A stretch of DNA of 64,000 bases, from positions 62,001-126,000 of the forward strand of contig JAQNBH010000270.1 of the NCBI GenBank assembly GCA_028752905.1, written 5' to 3'. The notes under the pieces are model-generated. The model did no database searches. It was given only the letters and a program-made list of their open reading frames with translations, and was not told the DNA's origin. This document shows, one piece after another, positions 1 to 10,200 of this stretch. Position 1 is the first letter of the stretch. The number at the start of each line of letters is the position of its first letter. The position numbers were made by a program, and so were the translations under genes. This DNA comes from Cladorhizidae sp. MBARI D1340-BT2. Taxonomy: Eukaryota; Porifera; Demospongiae; Poecilosclerida; Cladorhizidae.

Positions 1-905
1 ATGTTTGATATCAACAGAGAGCACAGGGAGAGACCTATCTTAATAGCTATATATCAAGTTTATACAGTGAAGTGTGGAGAATCTATGAAGCTAACCTGTT
101 TAGCATCAAGATAGAGAACACATAGAGAAACCTATCTTGTGATTCTATGTATGCAGAATATACGGATGTCTGGTATCAAGAGAGAGAACAGAGAGAGGCC
201 TACCTTTAGAGCTATATATCAAGTCTATTCAGTGAAGTGTGGAGAATCTATGAAGCTAACATGTTTAGCTCAAGATAGAGAACACTGAGAGATACCTATC
301 TTGCAAGTCCATTACAGTGAAGTGTGCAGAATATATGGATGTTTGGTATCAAGAGAGAGCACTTAGAGAGTCCTATCTTAATAGCTATACATCAAGTCTA
401 TTCAGTGAAGTGTGGATAATCTACGAAGCTAACATGTTTAGCATCAAGTAAGAGTACAATTCATAACTGCCCTAATTAACAAGACCAAAGTCCCAGATTT
501 TGTCAAGAGAAGGCCCTTATCTGCAACATGTCAACAGATTATCAATAAATGTGGTGGTTTTTCACTGGCAGGCCACCGCTTTGGCAACTGGAAAACGCCA
601 GGAAAGATCGCAAACCTTACCACTTCAAATCACCATAACTTGCTAATACTTAGAGTACTCAAAATTTTGGCACGTACAAAAGACAGATAATTAGAAGGGC
701 TATCCGGTGATATGAAAATTATCTTTTTGGGGTAAAGGGTAGAAAAGTTATGTGCTTTACGGAAAAATAACAAGATTTTTGGGGGGAAAATGAGAAACAT
801 ATTATAGACCAAATTAGGGCAAATATCAAGATAGAGAACACATAATGAAACCTATCATTCGAATCATATCAAGTCCATTACAGTGAAGTGTGCAGAATAT
901 TATGG

Positions 906-1243
906 ATGTTTGATATCAACAGAGAGCACAGGGAGAGACCTATCTTAATAGCTATATATCAAGTTTATACAGTGAAGTGTGGAGAATCTATGAAGCTAAC
1001 CTGTTTAGCATCAAGATAGAGAACACATAGAGAAACCTATCTTGTGATTCTATGTATGCAGAATATACGGATGTTTGGTATCAAGAGAGAGAACAGAGAG
1101 AGGCCTACCTTTAGAGCTATATATCAAGTCTATTCAGTGAAGTGTGGAGAATCTATGAAGCTAACATGTTTAGCTCAAGATAGAGAACACTGAGAGATAC
1201 CTATCTTGCAAGTCCATTACAGTGAAGTGTGCAGAATATATGG
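906..1243 (+). repeat. Two composite sub-repeats (a1b1, a2b2) of 165 and 173 bp
   Basis: Units a1+b1 (906-1070) and a2+b2 (1071-1243) align along their length. Each starts with ATGTTTG-TATCAA, continues through AGAGAG-ACA and a CCTA-CTT motif to GCTATATATCAAGT and CAGTGAAGTGTGGAGAATC, then GAAGCTAAC, and enters a b unit with TCAAGATAGAGAACAC. A third a unit (1244-1340) follows but its b partner is cut short. The b0 unit ending the previous monomer acts as the missing partner across the monomer boundary. Sub-repeat length is close to typical nucleosome repeat lengths; whether nucleosomes are phased on it is inference. Confidence 0.9.
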
Positions 1244-1354
1244 ATGTTTGGTATCAAGAGAGAGCACTTAGAGAGTCCTATCTTAATAGCTATACATCAA
1301 GTCTATTCAGTGAAGTGTGGATAATCTACGAAGCTAACATGTTTAGCATCAAGT
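1244..1354 (+). repeat. Third sub-repeat: unit a3 plus truncated b start
   Basis: The a3 unit is 97 bp, the same length as a1 and a2, and shares their frame of motifs (TATCAAGAGAGAGCAC, TCCTATCTTAATAGCTAT, CATCAAGTCTATTCAGTGAAG). It differs by GGATAATCTACGAAG where the others have GGAGAATCTATGAAG. The b-like start GTTTAGCATCAAG then stops matching after about 13 bases and runs into spacer sequence. This marks the left junction between the sub-repeat block and the spacer. Confidence 0.88.
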
Positions 1355-1732
1355 AAGAGTACAATTCATAACTGCCCTAATTAACAAGACCAAAGTCCCA
1401 GATTTTGTCAACTGATAGAGAAGGCCCTTATCTGCAACATGTCAACAGATTATCAATAAATGTGGTGGTTTTTCACTGGCAGGCCACCGCTTTGGCAACT
1501 GGAAAACGCCAGGAAAGATCGCAAACCTTACCACTTCAAATCACCATAACTTGCTAATACTTAGAGTACTCAAAATTTTGGCACGTACAAAAGACAGATA
1601 ATTAGAAGGGCTATCCGGTGATATGAAAATTATCTTTTTGGGGTAAAGGGTAGAAAAGTTATATGCTTTACGGAAAAATAACAAGATTTTTGGGGGGGAA
1701 ATGAGAAACATATTATAGACCAAATTAGGGCA
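1355..1732 (+). repeat. Non-repetitive spacer of the monomer (~380 bp)
   Basis: This part shows no copy of the a/b core and gives the monomer its unique identity. It contains a short GC-richer stretch (1462-1514) with possible weak hairpins, an AT-rich stretch, and the variable A/B box near its right end. Six of the nine CpG dinucleotides of the monomer lie here. Six-base (AACTGATAG to AAG) and one-base (TTCACTGG to TTCATGG) deletions recur here in particular copies. No gene, promoter or known mobile-element end was recognised. Confidence 0.85.
1620..1720 (+). repeat. Variable box, type A (reference)
   Basis: Type A reads GATATGAAAATTATC, CTTTTTGGGGTAAAGGG, TATGTGCTTTACGG followed by AAAAATAAC, a G-run, and ACATATTATAGAC. 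It is 101 bp and gives 911-bp monomers. Copy 2 itself has ATATGC where other A copies have ATGTGC. Type A or close forms occur in copies 1-5, 9, 13, 14, 19, 20, 30, 32, 36, in every even copy from 40 to 52, and in 55, 59 and 63. A subset (32, 42, 46, 48, 52) reads CGGGAAAATAAC in place of CGGAAAAATAAC. Sequence on either side is almost invariant, so the box is the main diagnostic of copy type. Confidence 0.9.
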
Positions 1733-1816
1733 AATATCAAGATAGAGAACACATAATGAAACCTATCATTCGAATCATATCAAGTCCATTACAGTGAAGT
1801 GTGCAGAATATTATGG
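1733..1816 (+). repeat. Unit b0 with palindrome ATTCGAAT
   Basis: The b0 unit closes each monomer. It shares TCAAGATAGAGAACACA and TCCATTACAGTGAAGTGTGC with b2 but carries about 11 extra bases, including the perfect 8-bp palindrome ATTCGAAT (1768-1775). This palindrome has no counterpart in b1 or b2 and recurs in the same place in each copy. One base, TCAAGTCC versus TCAAATCC, distinguishes certain copies (for example 7, 11, 15, 17, 21, 23, 26, 28, 31 and 64). Confidence 0.85.
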
Positions 1817-3622
1817 ATGTTTGATATCAACAGAGAGCACAGGGAGAGACCTATCTTAATAGCTATATATCAAGTTTATACAGTGAAGTGTGGAGAATCT
1901 ATGAAGCTAACCTGTTTAGCATCAAGATAGAGAACACATAGAGAAACCTATCTTGTGATTCTATGTATGCAGAATATACGGATGTTTGGTATCAAGAGAG
2001 AGAACAGAGAGAGGCCTACCTTTAGAGCTATATATCAAGTCTATTCAGTGAAGTGTGGAGAATCTATGAAGCTAACATGTTTAGCTCAAGATAGAGAACA
2101 CTGAGATACCTATCTTGCAAGTCCATTACAGTGAAGTGTGCAGAATATATGGATGTTTGGTATCAACATTAGAGAGTCCTATCTTAATAGCTATACATCA
2201 AGTCTATTCAGTGAAGTGTGGATAATCTACGAAGCTAACATGTTTAGCATCAAGTAAGAGTACAATTCATAACTGCCCTAATTAACAAGACCAAAGTCCC
2301 AGATTTTGTCAACTGATAGAGAAGGCCCTTATCTGCAACATGTCAACAGATTATCAATAAATGTGGTGGTTTTTCACTGGCAGGCCACCGCTTTGGCAAC
2401 TGGAAAACGCCAGGAAAGATCGCAAACCTTACCACTTCTAATCACCATAACTTGCTAATACTTAGAGTACTCAAAATTTTGGCACGTACAAAAGACAGAT
2501 AATTAGAAGGGCTATCCGGTGATATGAAAATTATCTTTTTGGGGTAAAGGGTAGAAAAGTTATGTGCTTTACGGAAAAATAACAAGATTTTTGGGGGGGA
2601 AATGAGAAACATATTATAGACCAAATTAGGGCAAATATCAAGATAGAGAACACATAATGAAACCTATCATTCGAATCATATCAAGTCCATTACAGTGAAG
2701 TGTGCAGAATATTATGGATGTTTGATATCAACAGAGAGCACAGGGAGAGACCTATCTTAATAGCTATATATCAAGTTTATACAGTGAAGTGTGGAGAATC
2801 TATGAAGCTAACCTGTTTAGCATCAAGATAGAGAACACATAGAGAAACCTATCTTGTGATTCTATGTATGCAGAATATACGGATGTCTGGTATCAAGAGA
2901 GAGAACAGAGAGAGGCCTACCTTTAGAGCTATATATCAAGTCTATTCAGTGAAGTGTGGAGAATCTATGAAGCTAACATGTTTAGCTCAAGATAGAGAAC
3001 ACTGAGAGATACCTATCTTGCAAGTCCATTACAGTGAAGTGTGCAGAATATATGGATGTTTGGTATCAAGAGAGAGCACTTAGAGAGTCCTATCTTAATA
3101 GCTATACATCAAGTCTATTCAGTGAAGTGTGGATAATCTACGAAGCTAACATGTTTAGCATCAAGTAAGAGTACAATTCATAACTGCCCTAATTAACAAG
3201 ACCAAAGTCCCAGATTTTGTCAAGAGAAGGCCCTTATCTGCAACATGTCAACAGATTATCAATAAATGTGGTGGTTTTTCACTGGCAGGCCACCGCTTTG
3301 GCAACTGGAAAACGCCAGGAAAGATCGCAAACCTTACCACTTCAAATCACCATAACTTGCTAATACTTAGAGTACTCAAAATTTTGGCACGTACAAAAGA
3401 CAGATAATTAGAAGGGCTATCCGGTGATATGAAAATTATCTTTTTGGGGTAAAGGGTAGAAAAGTTATGTGCTTTACGGAAAAATAACAAGATTTTTGGG
3501 GGGAAAATGAGAAACATATTATAGACCAAATTAGGGCAAATATCAAGATAGAGAACACATAATGAAACCTATCATTCGAATCATATCAAGTCCATTACAG
3601 TGAAGTGTGCAGAATATTATGG

Positions 3623-6600
3623 ATGTTTGATATCAACAGAGAGCACAGGGAGAGACCTATCTTAATAGCTATATATCAAGTTTATACAGTGAAGTGTGGA
3701 GAATCTATGAAGCTAACCTGTTTAGCATCAAGATAGAGAACACATAGAGAAACCTATCTTGTGATTCTATGTATGCAGAATATACGGATGTTTGGTATCA
3801 AGAGAGAGAACAGAGAGAGGCCTACCTTTAGAGCTATATATCAAGTCTATTCAGTGAAGTGTGGAGAATCTATGAAGCTAACATGTTTAGCTCAAGATAG
3901 AGAACACTGAGAGATACCTATCTTGCAAGTCCATTACAGTGAAGTGTGCAGAATATATGGATGTTTGGTATCAAGAGAGAGCACTTAGAGAGTCCTATCT
4001 TAATAGCTATACATCAAGTCTATTCAGTGAAGTGTGGATAATCTACGAAGCTAACATGTTTAGCATCAAGTAAGAGTACAATTCATAACTGCCCTAATTA
4101 ACAAGACCAACGTCCCAGATTTTGTCAACTGATAGAGAAGGCCCTTATCTGCAACATGTCAACAGATTATCAATAAATGTGGTGGTTTTTCACTGGCAGG
4201 CCACCGCTTTGGCAACTGGAAAACGCCAGGAAAGATCGCAAACCTTACCACTTCAAATCACCATAACTTGCTAATACTTAGAGTACTCAAAATTTTGGCA
4301 CGTACAAAAGACAGATAATTAGAAGGGCTATCCGGTGATATGAAAATTATCTTTTTGGGGTAAAGGGTAGAAAAGTTATGTGCTTTACGGAAAAATAACA
4401 AGATTTTTGGGGGGAAAATGAGAAACATATTATAGACCAAATTAGGGCAAATATCAAGATAGAGAACACATAATGAAACCTATCATTCGAATCATATCAA
4501 GTCCATTACAGTGAAGTGTGCAGAATATTATGGATGTTTGATATCAACAGAGAGCACAGGGAGAGACCTATCTTAATAGCTATATATCAAGTTTATACAG
4601 TGAAGTGTGGAGAATCTATGAAGCTAACCTGTTTAGCATCAAGATAGAGAACACATAGAGAAACCTATCTTGTGATTCTATGTATGCAGAATATACGGAT
4701 GTTTGGTATCAAGAGAGAGAATAGAGAGAGGCCTACCTTTAGAGCTATATATCAAGTCTATTCAGTGAAGTGTGGAGAATCTATGAAGCTAACATGTTTA
4801 GCTCAAGATAGAGAACACTGAGAGATACCTATCTTGCAAGTCCATTACAGTGAAGTGTGCAGAATATATGGATGTTTGGTATCAAGAGAGAGCACTTAGA
4901 GAGTCCTATCTTAATAGCTATACATCAAGTCTATTCAGTGAAGTGTGGATAATCTACGAAGCTAACATGTTTAGCATCAAGTAAGAGTACAATTCATAAC
5001 TGCCCTAATTAACAAGACCAAAGTCCCAGATTTTGTCAACTGATAGAGAAGGCCCTTATCTGCAACATGTCAACAGATTATCAATAAATGTGGTGGTTTT
5101 TCACTGGCAGGCCACCGCTTTGGCAACTGGAAAACGCCAGGAAAGATCGCAAACCTTACCACTTCAAATCACCATAACTTGCTAATACTTAGAGTACTCA
5201 AAATTTTGGCACGTACAAAAGACAGATAATTAGAAGGGCTATCCGGTGATATGAAAATTATCTTTTTGGGGTAAAGGGTAGAAAAGTTATGAGCTTTACG
5301 GCAAAATAACAAGATTTTTGGGGGGAAAATGAGAAACATATAGACCAAATTAGGGCAAATATCAAGATAGAGAACACATAATGAAACCTATCATTCGAAT
5401 CATATCAAGTCCATTACAGTGAAGTGTGCAGAATATTATGGATGTTTGATATCAACAGAGAGCACAGGGAGAGACCTATCTTAATAGCTATATATCAAGT
5501 TTATACAGTGAAGTGTGGAGAATCTATGAAGCTAACCTGTTTAGCATCAAGATAGAGAACACAGAGAAACCTATCTTGTGATTCTATGTATGCAGAATAT
5601 ACGGATGTTTGGTATCAAGAGAGAGAACAGAGAGAGGCCTACCTTTAGAGCTATATATCAAGTCTATTCAGTGAAGTGTGGAGAATCTATGAAGCTAACA
5701 TGTTTAGCTCAAGATAGAGAACACTGAGATACCTATCTTGCAAGTCCATTACAGTGAAGTGTGCAGAATATATGGATGTTTGGTATCAACATTAGAGAGT
5801 CCTATCTTAATAGCTATACATCAAGTCTATTCAGTGAAGTGTGGATAATCTACGAAGCTAACATGTTTAGCATCAAGTAAGAGTACAATTCATAACTGCC
5901 CTAATTAACAAGACCAAAGTCCCAGATTTTGTCAACTGATAGAGAAGGCCCTTATCTACAACATGTCAACAGATTATCAATAAATGTGGTGGTTTTTCAC
6001 TGGCAGGCCACCGCTTTGGCAACTGGAAAACGCCAGGAAAGATCGCAAACCTTACCACTTCAAATCACCATAACTTGCTAATACTTAGAGTACTCAAAAT
6101 TTTGGCACGTACAAAAGACAGATAATTAGAAGGGCTATCCGGTGATATAAAAATATCTTTTTTGGGTAAAGTGTAGAAAAGTTATGAGCTTTACGGCAAA
6201 ATAACAAGATTTTTGGGGGGAAAATGAGAAACATATAGACCAAATTAGGGCAAATATCAAGATAGAGAACACATAATGAAACCTATCATTCGAATCATAT
6301 CAAATCCATTACAGTGAAGTGTGCAGAATATTATGGATGTTTGATATCAACAGAGAGCACAGGGAGAGACCTATCTTAATAGCTATATATCAAGTTTATA
6401 CAGTGAAGTGTGGAGAATCTATGAAGCTAACCTGTTTAGCATCAAGATAGAGAACACATAGAGAAACCTATCTTGTGATTCTATGTATGCAGAATATACG
6501 GATGTTTGGTATCAAGAGAGAGAACAGAGAGAGGCCTACCTTTAGAGCTATATATCAAGTCTATTCAGTGAAGTGTGGAGAATCTATGAAGCTAACATGT

Positions 6601-7237
6601 TTAGCTCAAGATAGAGAACACTGAGATACCTATCTTGCAAGTCCATTACAGTGAAGTGTGCAGAATATATGGATGTTTGGTATCAACATTAGAGAGTCCT
6701 ATCTTAATAGCTATACATCAAGTCTATTCAGTGAAGTGTGGATAATCTACGAAGCTAACATGTTTAGCATCAAGTAAGAGTACAATTCATAACTGCCCTA
6801 ATTAACAAGACCAAAGTCCCAGATTTTGTCAACTGATAGAGAAGGCCCTTATCTGCAACATGTCAACAGATTATCAATAAATGTGGTGGTTTTTCACTGG
6901 CAGGCCACCGCTTTGGCAACTGGAAAACGCCAGGAAAGATCGCAAACCTTACCACTTCAAATCACCATAACTTGCTAATACTTAGAGTACTCAAAATTTT
7001 GGCACGTACAAAAGACAGATAATTAGAAGGGCTATCCGGTGATATAAAAAATTTCTTTTTTGGGTAAAGTGTAGAAAAGTTATGAGCTTTACGGCAAAAT
7101 AACAAGATTTTTGGGGGAAAAATGAGAAACATATTATAGACCAAATTAGGGCAAATATCAAGATAGAGAACACATAATGAAACCTATCATTCGAATCATA
7201 TCAAGTCCATTACAGTGAAGTGTGCAGAATATTATGG
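3623..7237 (+). repeat. Tetramer higher-order unit, copy 1 (3615 bp)
   Basis: Copies 5-8 start at 3623, 4534, 5442 and 6337 (911, 908, 895, 901 bp). Diagnostic marks are ACCAACGTCC in copy 5 (C at 4111), GAATAGAG in copy 6 (T at 4722), and four changes in copy 7: AACACAGAGAAACC, CTGAGATACC, CAACATTAG and CTACAACATG. Copy 8 again has the CTGAGATACC and CAACATTAG losses. The same ordered set recurs 3615 bp to the right. Copy 8 ends with a mixed box (type-B interior, TATTATAG end), which I read as the junction of the duplication. Confidence 0.9.
5248..5345 (+). repeat. Hybrid variable box A-then-B (copy 6)
   Basis: The left part is type A (GATATGAAAATTATC, GGGGTAAAGGG) and the right part is type B (TATGAGC, ACGGCAAAA, ACATATAGAC). 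The switch falls between about 5276 and 5291, in sequence common to both types. The same hybrid occurs in copies 10, 16 and 22. Copies 34 and 38 carry a variant of it with one T fewer before the G-run and ACATAATATAG at the right end. Confidence 0.85.
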
Positions 7238-10200
7238 ATGTTTGATATCAACAGAGAGCACAGGGAGAGACCTATCTTAATAGCTATATATCAAGTTTAT
7301 ACAGTGAAGTGTGGAGAATCTATGAAGCTAACCTGTTTAGCATCAAGATAGAGAACACATAGAGAAACCTATCTTGTGATTCTATGTATGCAGAATATAC
7401 GGATGTTTGGTATCAAGAGAGAGAACAGAGAGAGGCCTACCTTTAGAGCTATATATCAAGTCTATTCAGTGAAGTGTGGAGAATCTATGAAGCTAACATG
7501 TTTAGCTCAAGATAGAGAACACTGAGAGATACCTATCTTGCAAGTCCATTACAGTGAAGTGTGCAGAATATATGGATGTTTGGTATCAAGAGAGAGCACT
7601 TAGAGAGTCCTATCTTAATAGCTATACATCAAGTCTATTCAGTGAAGTGTGGATAATCTACGAAGCTAACATGTTTAGCATCAAGTAAGAGTACAATTCA
7701 TAACTGCCCTAATTAACAAGACCAACGTCCCAGATTTTGTCAACTGATAGAGAAGGCCCTTATCTGCAACATGTCAACAGATTATCAATAAATGTGGTGG
7801 TTTTTCACTGGCAGGCCACCGCTTTGGCAACTGGAAAACGCCAGGAAAGATCGCAAACCTTACCACTTCAAATCACCATAACTTGCTAATACTTAGAGTA
7901 CTCAAAATTTTGGCACGTACAAAAGACAGATAATTAGAAGGGCTATCCGGTGATATGAAAATTATCTTTTTGGGGTAAAGGGTAGAAAAGTTATGTGCTT
8001 TACGGAAAAATAACAAGATTTTTGGGGGGAAAATGAGAAACATATTATAGACCAAATTAGGGCAAATATCAAGATAGAGAACACATAATGAAACCTATCA
8101 TTCGAATCATATCAAGTCCATTACAGTGAAGTGTGCAGAATATTATGGATGTTTGATATCAACAGAGAGCACAGGGAGAGACCTATCTTAATAGCTATAT
8201 ATCAAGTTTATACAGTGAAGTGTGGAGAATCTATGAAGCTAACCTGTTTAGCATCAAGATAGAGAACACATAGAGAAACCTATCTTGTGATTCTATGTAT
8301 GCAGAATATACGGATGTTTGGTATCAAGAGAGAGAATAGAGAGAGGCCTACCTTTAGAGCTATATATCAAGTCTATTCAGTGAAGTGTGGAGAATCTATG
8401 AAGCTAACATGTTTAGCTCAAGATAGAGAACACTGAGAGATACCTATCTTGCAAGTCCATTACAGTGAAGTGTGCAGAATATATGGATGTTTGGTATCAA
8501 GAGAGAGCACTTAGAGAGTCCTATCTTAATAGCTATACATCAAGTCTATTCAGTGAAGTGTGGATAATCTACGAAGCTAACATGTTTAGCATCAAGTAAG
8601 AGTACAATTCATAACTGCCCTAATTAACAAGACCAAAGTCCCAGATTTTGTCAACTGATAGAGAAGGCCCTTATCTGCAACATGTCAACAGATTATCAAT
8701 AAATGTGGTGGTTTTTCACTGGCAGGCCACCGCTTTGGCAACTGGAAAACGCCAGGAAAGATCGCAAACCTTACCACTTCAAATCACCATAACTTGCTAA
8801 TACTTAGAGTACTCAAAATTTTGGCACGTACAAAAGACAGATAATTAGAAGGGCTATCCGGTGATATGAAAATTATCTTTTTGGGGTAAAGGGTAGAAAA
8901 GTTATGAGCTTTACGGCAAAATAACAAGATTTTTGGGGGGAAAATGAGAAACATATAGACCAAATTAGGGCAAATATCAAGATAGAGAACACATAATGAA
9001 ACCTATCATTCGAATCATATCAAGTCCATTACAGTGAAGTGTGCAGAATATTATGGATGTTTGATATCAACAGAGAGCACAGGGAGAGACCTATCTTAAT
9101 AGCTATATATCAAGTTTATACAGTGAAGTGTGGAGAATCTATGAAGCTAACCTGTTTAGCATCAAGATAGAGAACACAGAGAAACCTATCTTGTGATTCT
9201 ATGTATGCAGAATATACGGATGTTTGGTATCAAGAGAGAGAACAGAGAGAGGCCTACCTTTAGAGCTATATATCAAGTCTATTCAGTGAAGTGTGGAGAA
9301 TCTATGAAGCTAACATGTTTAGCTCAAGATAGAGAACACTGAGATACCTATCTTGCAAGTCCATTACAGTGAAGTGTGCAGAATATATGGATGTTTGGTA
9401 TCAACATTAGAGAGTCCTATCTTAATAGCTATACATCAAGTCTATTCAGTGAAGTGTGGATAATCTACGAAGCTAACATGTTTAGCATCAAGTAAGAGTA
9501 CAATTCATAACTGCCCTAATTAACAAGACCAAAGTCCCAGATTTTGTCAACTGATAGAGAAGGCCCTTATCTACAACATGTCAACAGATTATCAATAAAT
9601 GTGGTGGTTTTTCACTGGCAGGCCACCGCTTTGGCAACTGGAAAACGCCAGGAAAGATCGCAAACCTTACCACTTCAAATCACCATAACTTGCTAATACT
9701 TAGAGTACTCAAAATTTTGGCACGTACAAAAGACAGATAATTAGAAGGGCTATCCGGTGATATAAAAATATCTTTTTTGGGTAAAGTGTAGAAAAGTTAT
9801 GAGCTTTACGGCAAAATAACAAGATTTTTGGGGGGAAAATGAGAAACATATAGACCAAATTAGGGCAAATATCAAGATAGAGAACACATAATGAAACCTA
9901 TCATTCGAATCATATCAAATCCATTACAGTGAAGTGTGCAGAATATTATGGATGTTTGATATCAACAGAGAGCACAGGGAGAGACCTATCTTAATAGCTA
10001 TATATCAAGTTTATACAGTGAAGTGTGGAGAATCTATGAAGCTAACCTGTTTAGCATCAAGATAGAGAACACATAGAGAAACCTATCTTGTGATTCTATG
10101 TATGCAGAATATACGGATGTTTGGTATCAAGAGAGAGAACAGAGAGAGGCCTACCTTTAGAGCTATATATCAAGTCTATTCAGTGAAGTGTGGAGAATCT

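Larger units (their letters stand above)
906..1816 (+). repeat. Reference monomer (copy 2, 911 bp, box type A)
   Basis: This copy is used as the reference because it carries none of the common deletions. In order it holds unit a1 (906-1002), b1 (1003-1070), a2 (1071-1167), b2 (1168-1243), a3 (1244-1340), a truncated b-like start (1341 to about 1354), a non-repetitive spacer (about 1355-1732) and unit b0 (1733-1816), which leads into a1 of the next copy. The 908-bp form differs mainly by lacking three bases (TAT) at the right end of the variable box. Shorter forms come from a 6-bp loss in the spacer (905 bp), a 2-bp plus 8-bp loss in b2/a3 (901, 898 and 895 bp), or single-base losses. Confidence 0.95.
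1..3622 (+). repeat. Copies 1-4, mixed type-A monomers
   Basis: Monomers start at 1, 906, 1817 and 2718, with lengths 905, 911, 901 and 905 bp. All four have type-A boxes. Copies 1 and 4 share a 6-bp spacer deletion (at about 505 and 3222) and GGATGTCTGG at the a2 start, and look identical. Copy 3 lacks two bases in b2 (CTGAGATACC) and eight in a3 (CAACATTAG at 2164), the same pair of losses seen in the tetramers to the right. Recurrence of copy 1 as copy 4 suggests the end of a trimer repeat, cut by the window edge. Confidence 0.85.

Noticed and set aside
1462..1514. Nuclear factor I-type site (TTGGC, gap, GCCAA) or a rho-independent terminator.
   Set aside because: The TTGGC and GCCAG halves are 11 bases apart rather than 5. 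The stems are 4-5 bp with no following T-run, and nothing nearby is transcribed as far as can be seen.
1541..1723. A 60-codon open frame on the minus strand, repeated in most type-A copies (for example 1541-1723, 37812-37994, 56902-57084).
   Set aside because: It overlaps the variable box and spacer, has no recognisable domain, and is broken or altered in type-B copies. Its conservation between copies is explained by homogenisation of the satellite. The hydrophobic residues follow from AT-rich sequence. Longer versions of 69-70 codons (13306-13515, 14215-14427) arise only from indels in the box.
1725..1731. TTAGGG in each monomer, like the vertebrate telomere hexamer.
   Set aside because: It occurs once per monomer as part of AAATTAGGGCAAAT and never in tandem, so chance is the simplest explanation.
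1768..1784. CENP-B box-like sequence starting at TTCG in unit b0.
   Set aside because: TTCG and the central A fit the consensus on either strand, but the required CGGG end is absent (TCAA on plus, GGTT on minus). Too few of the core positions match.
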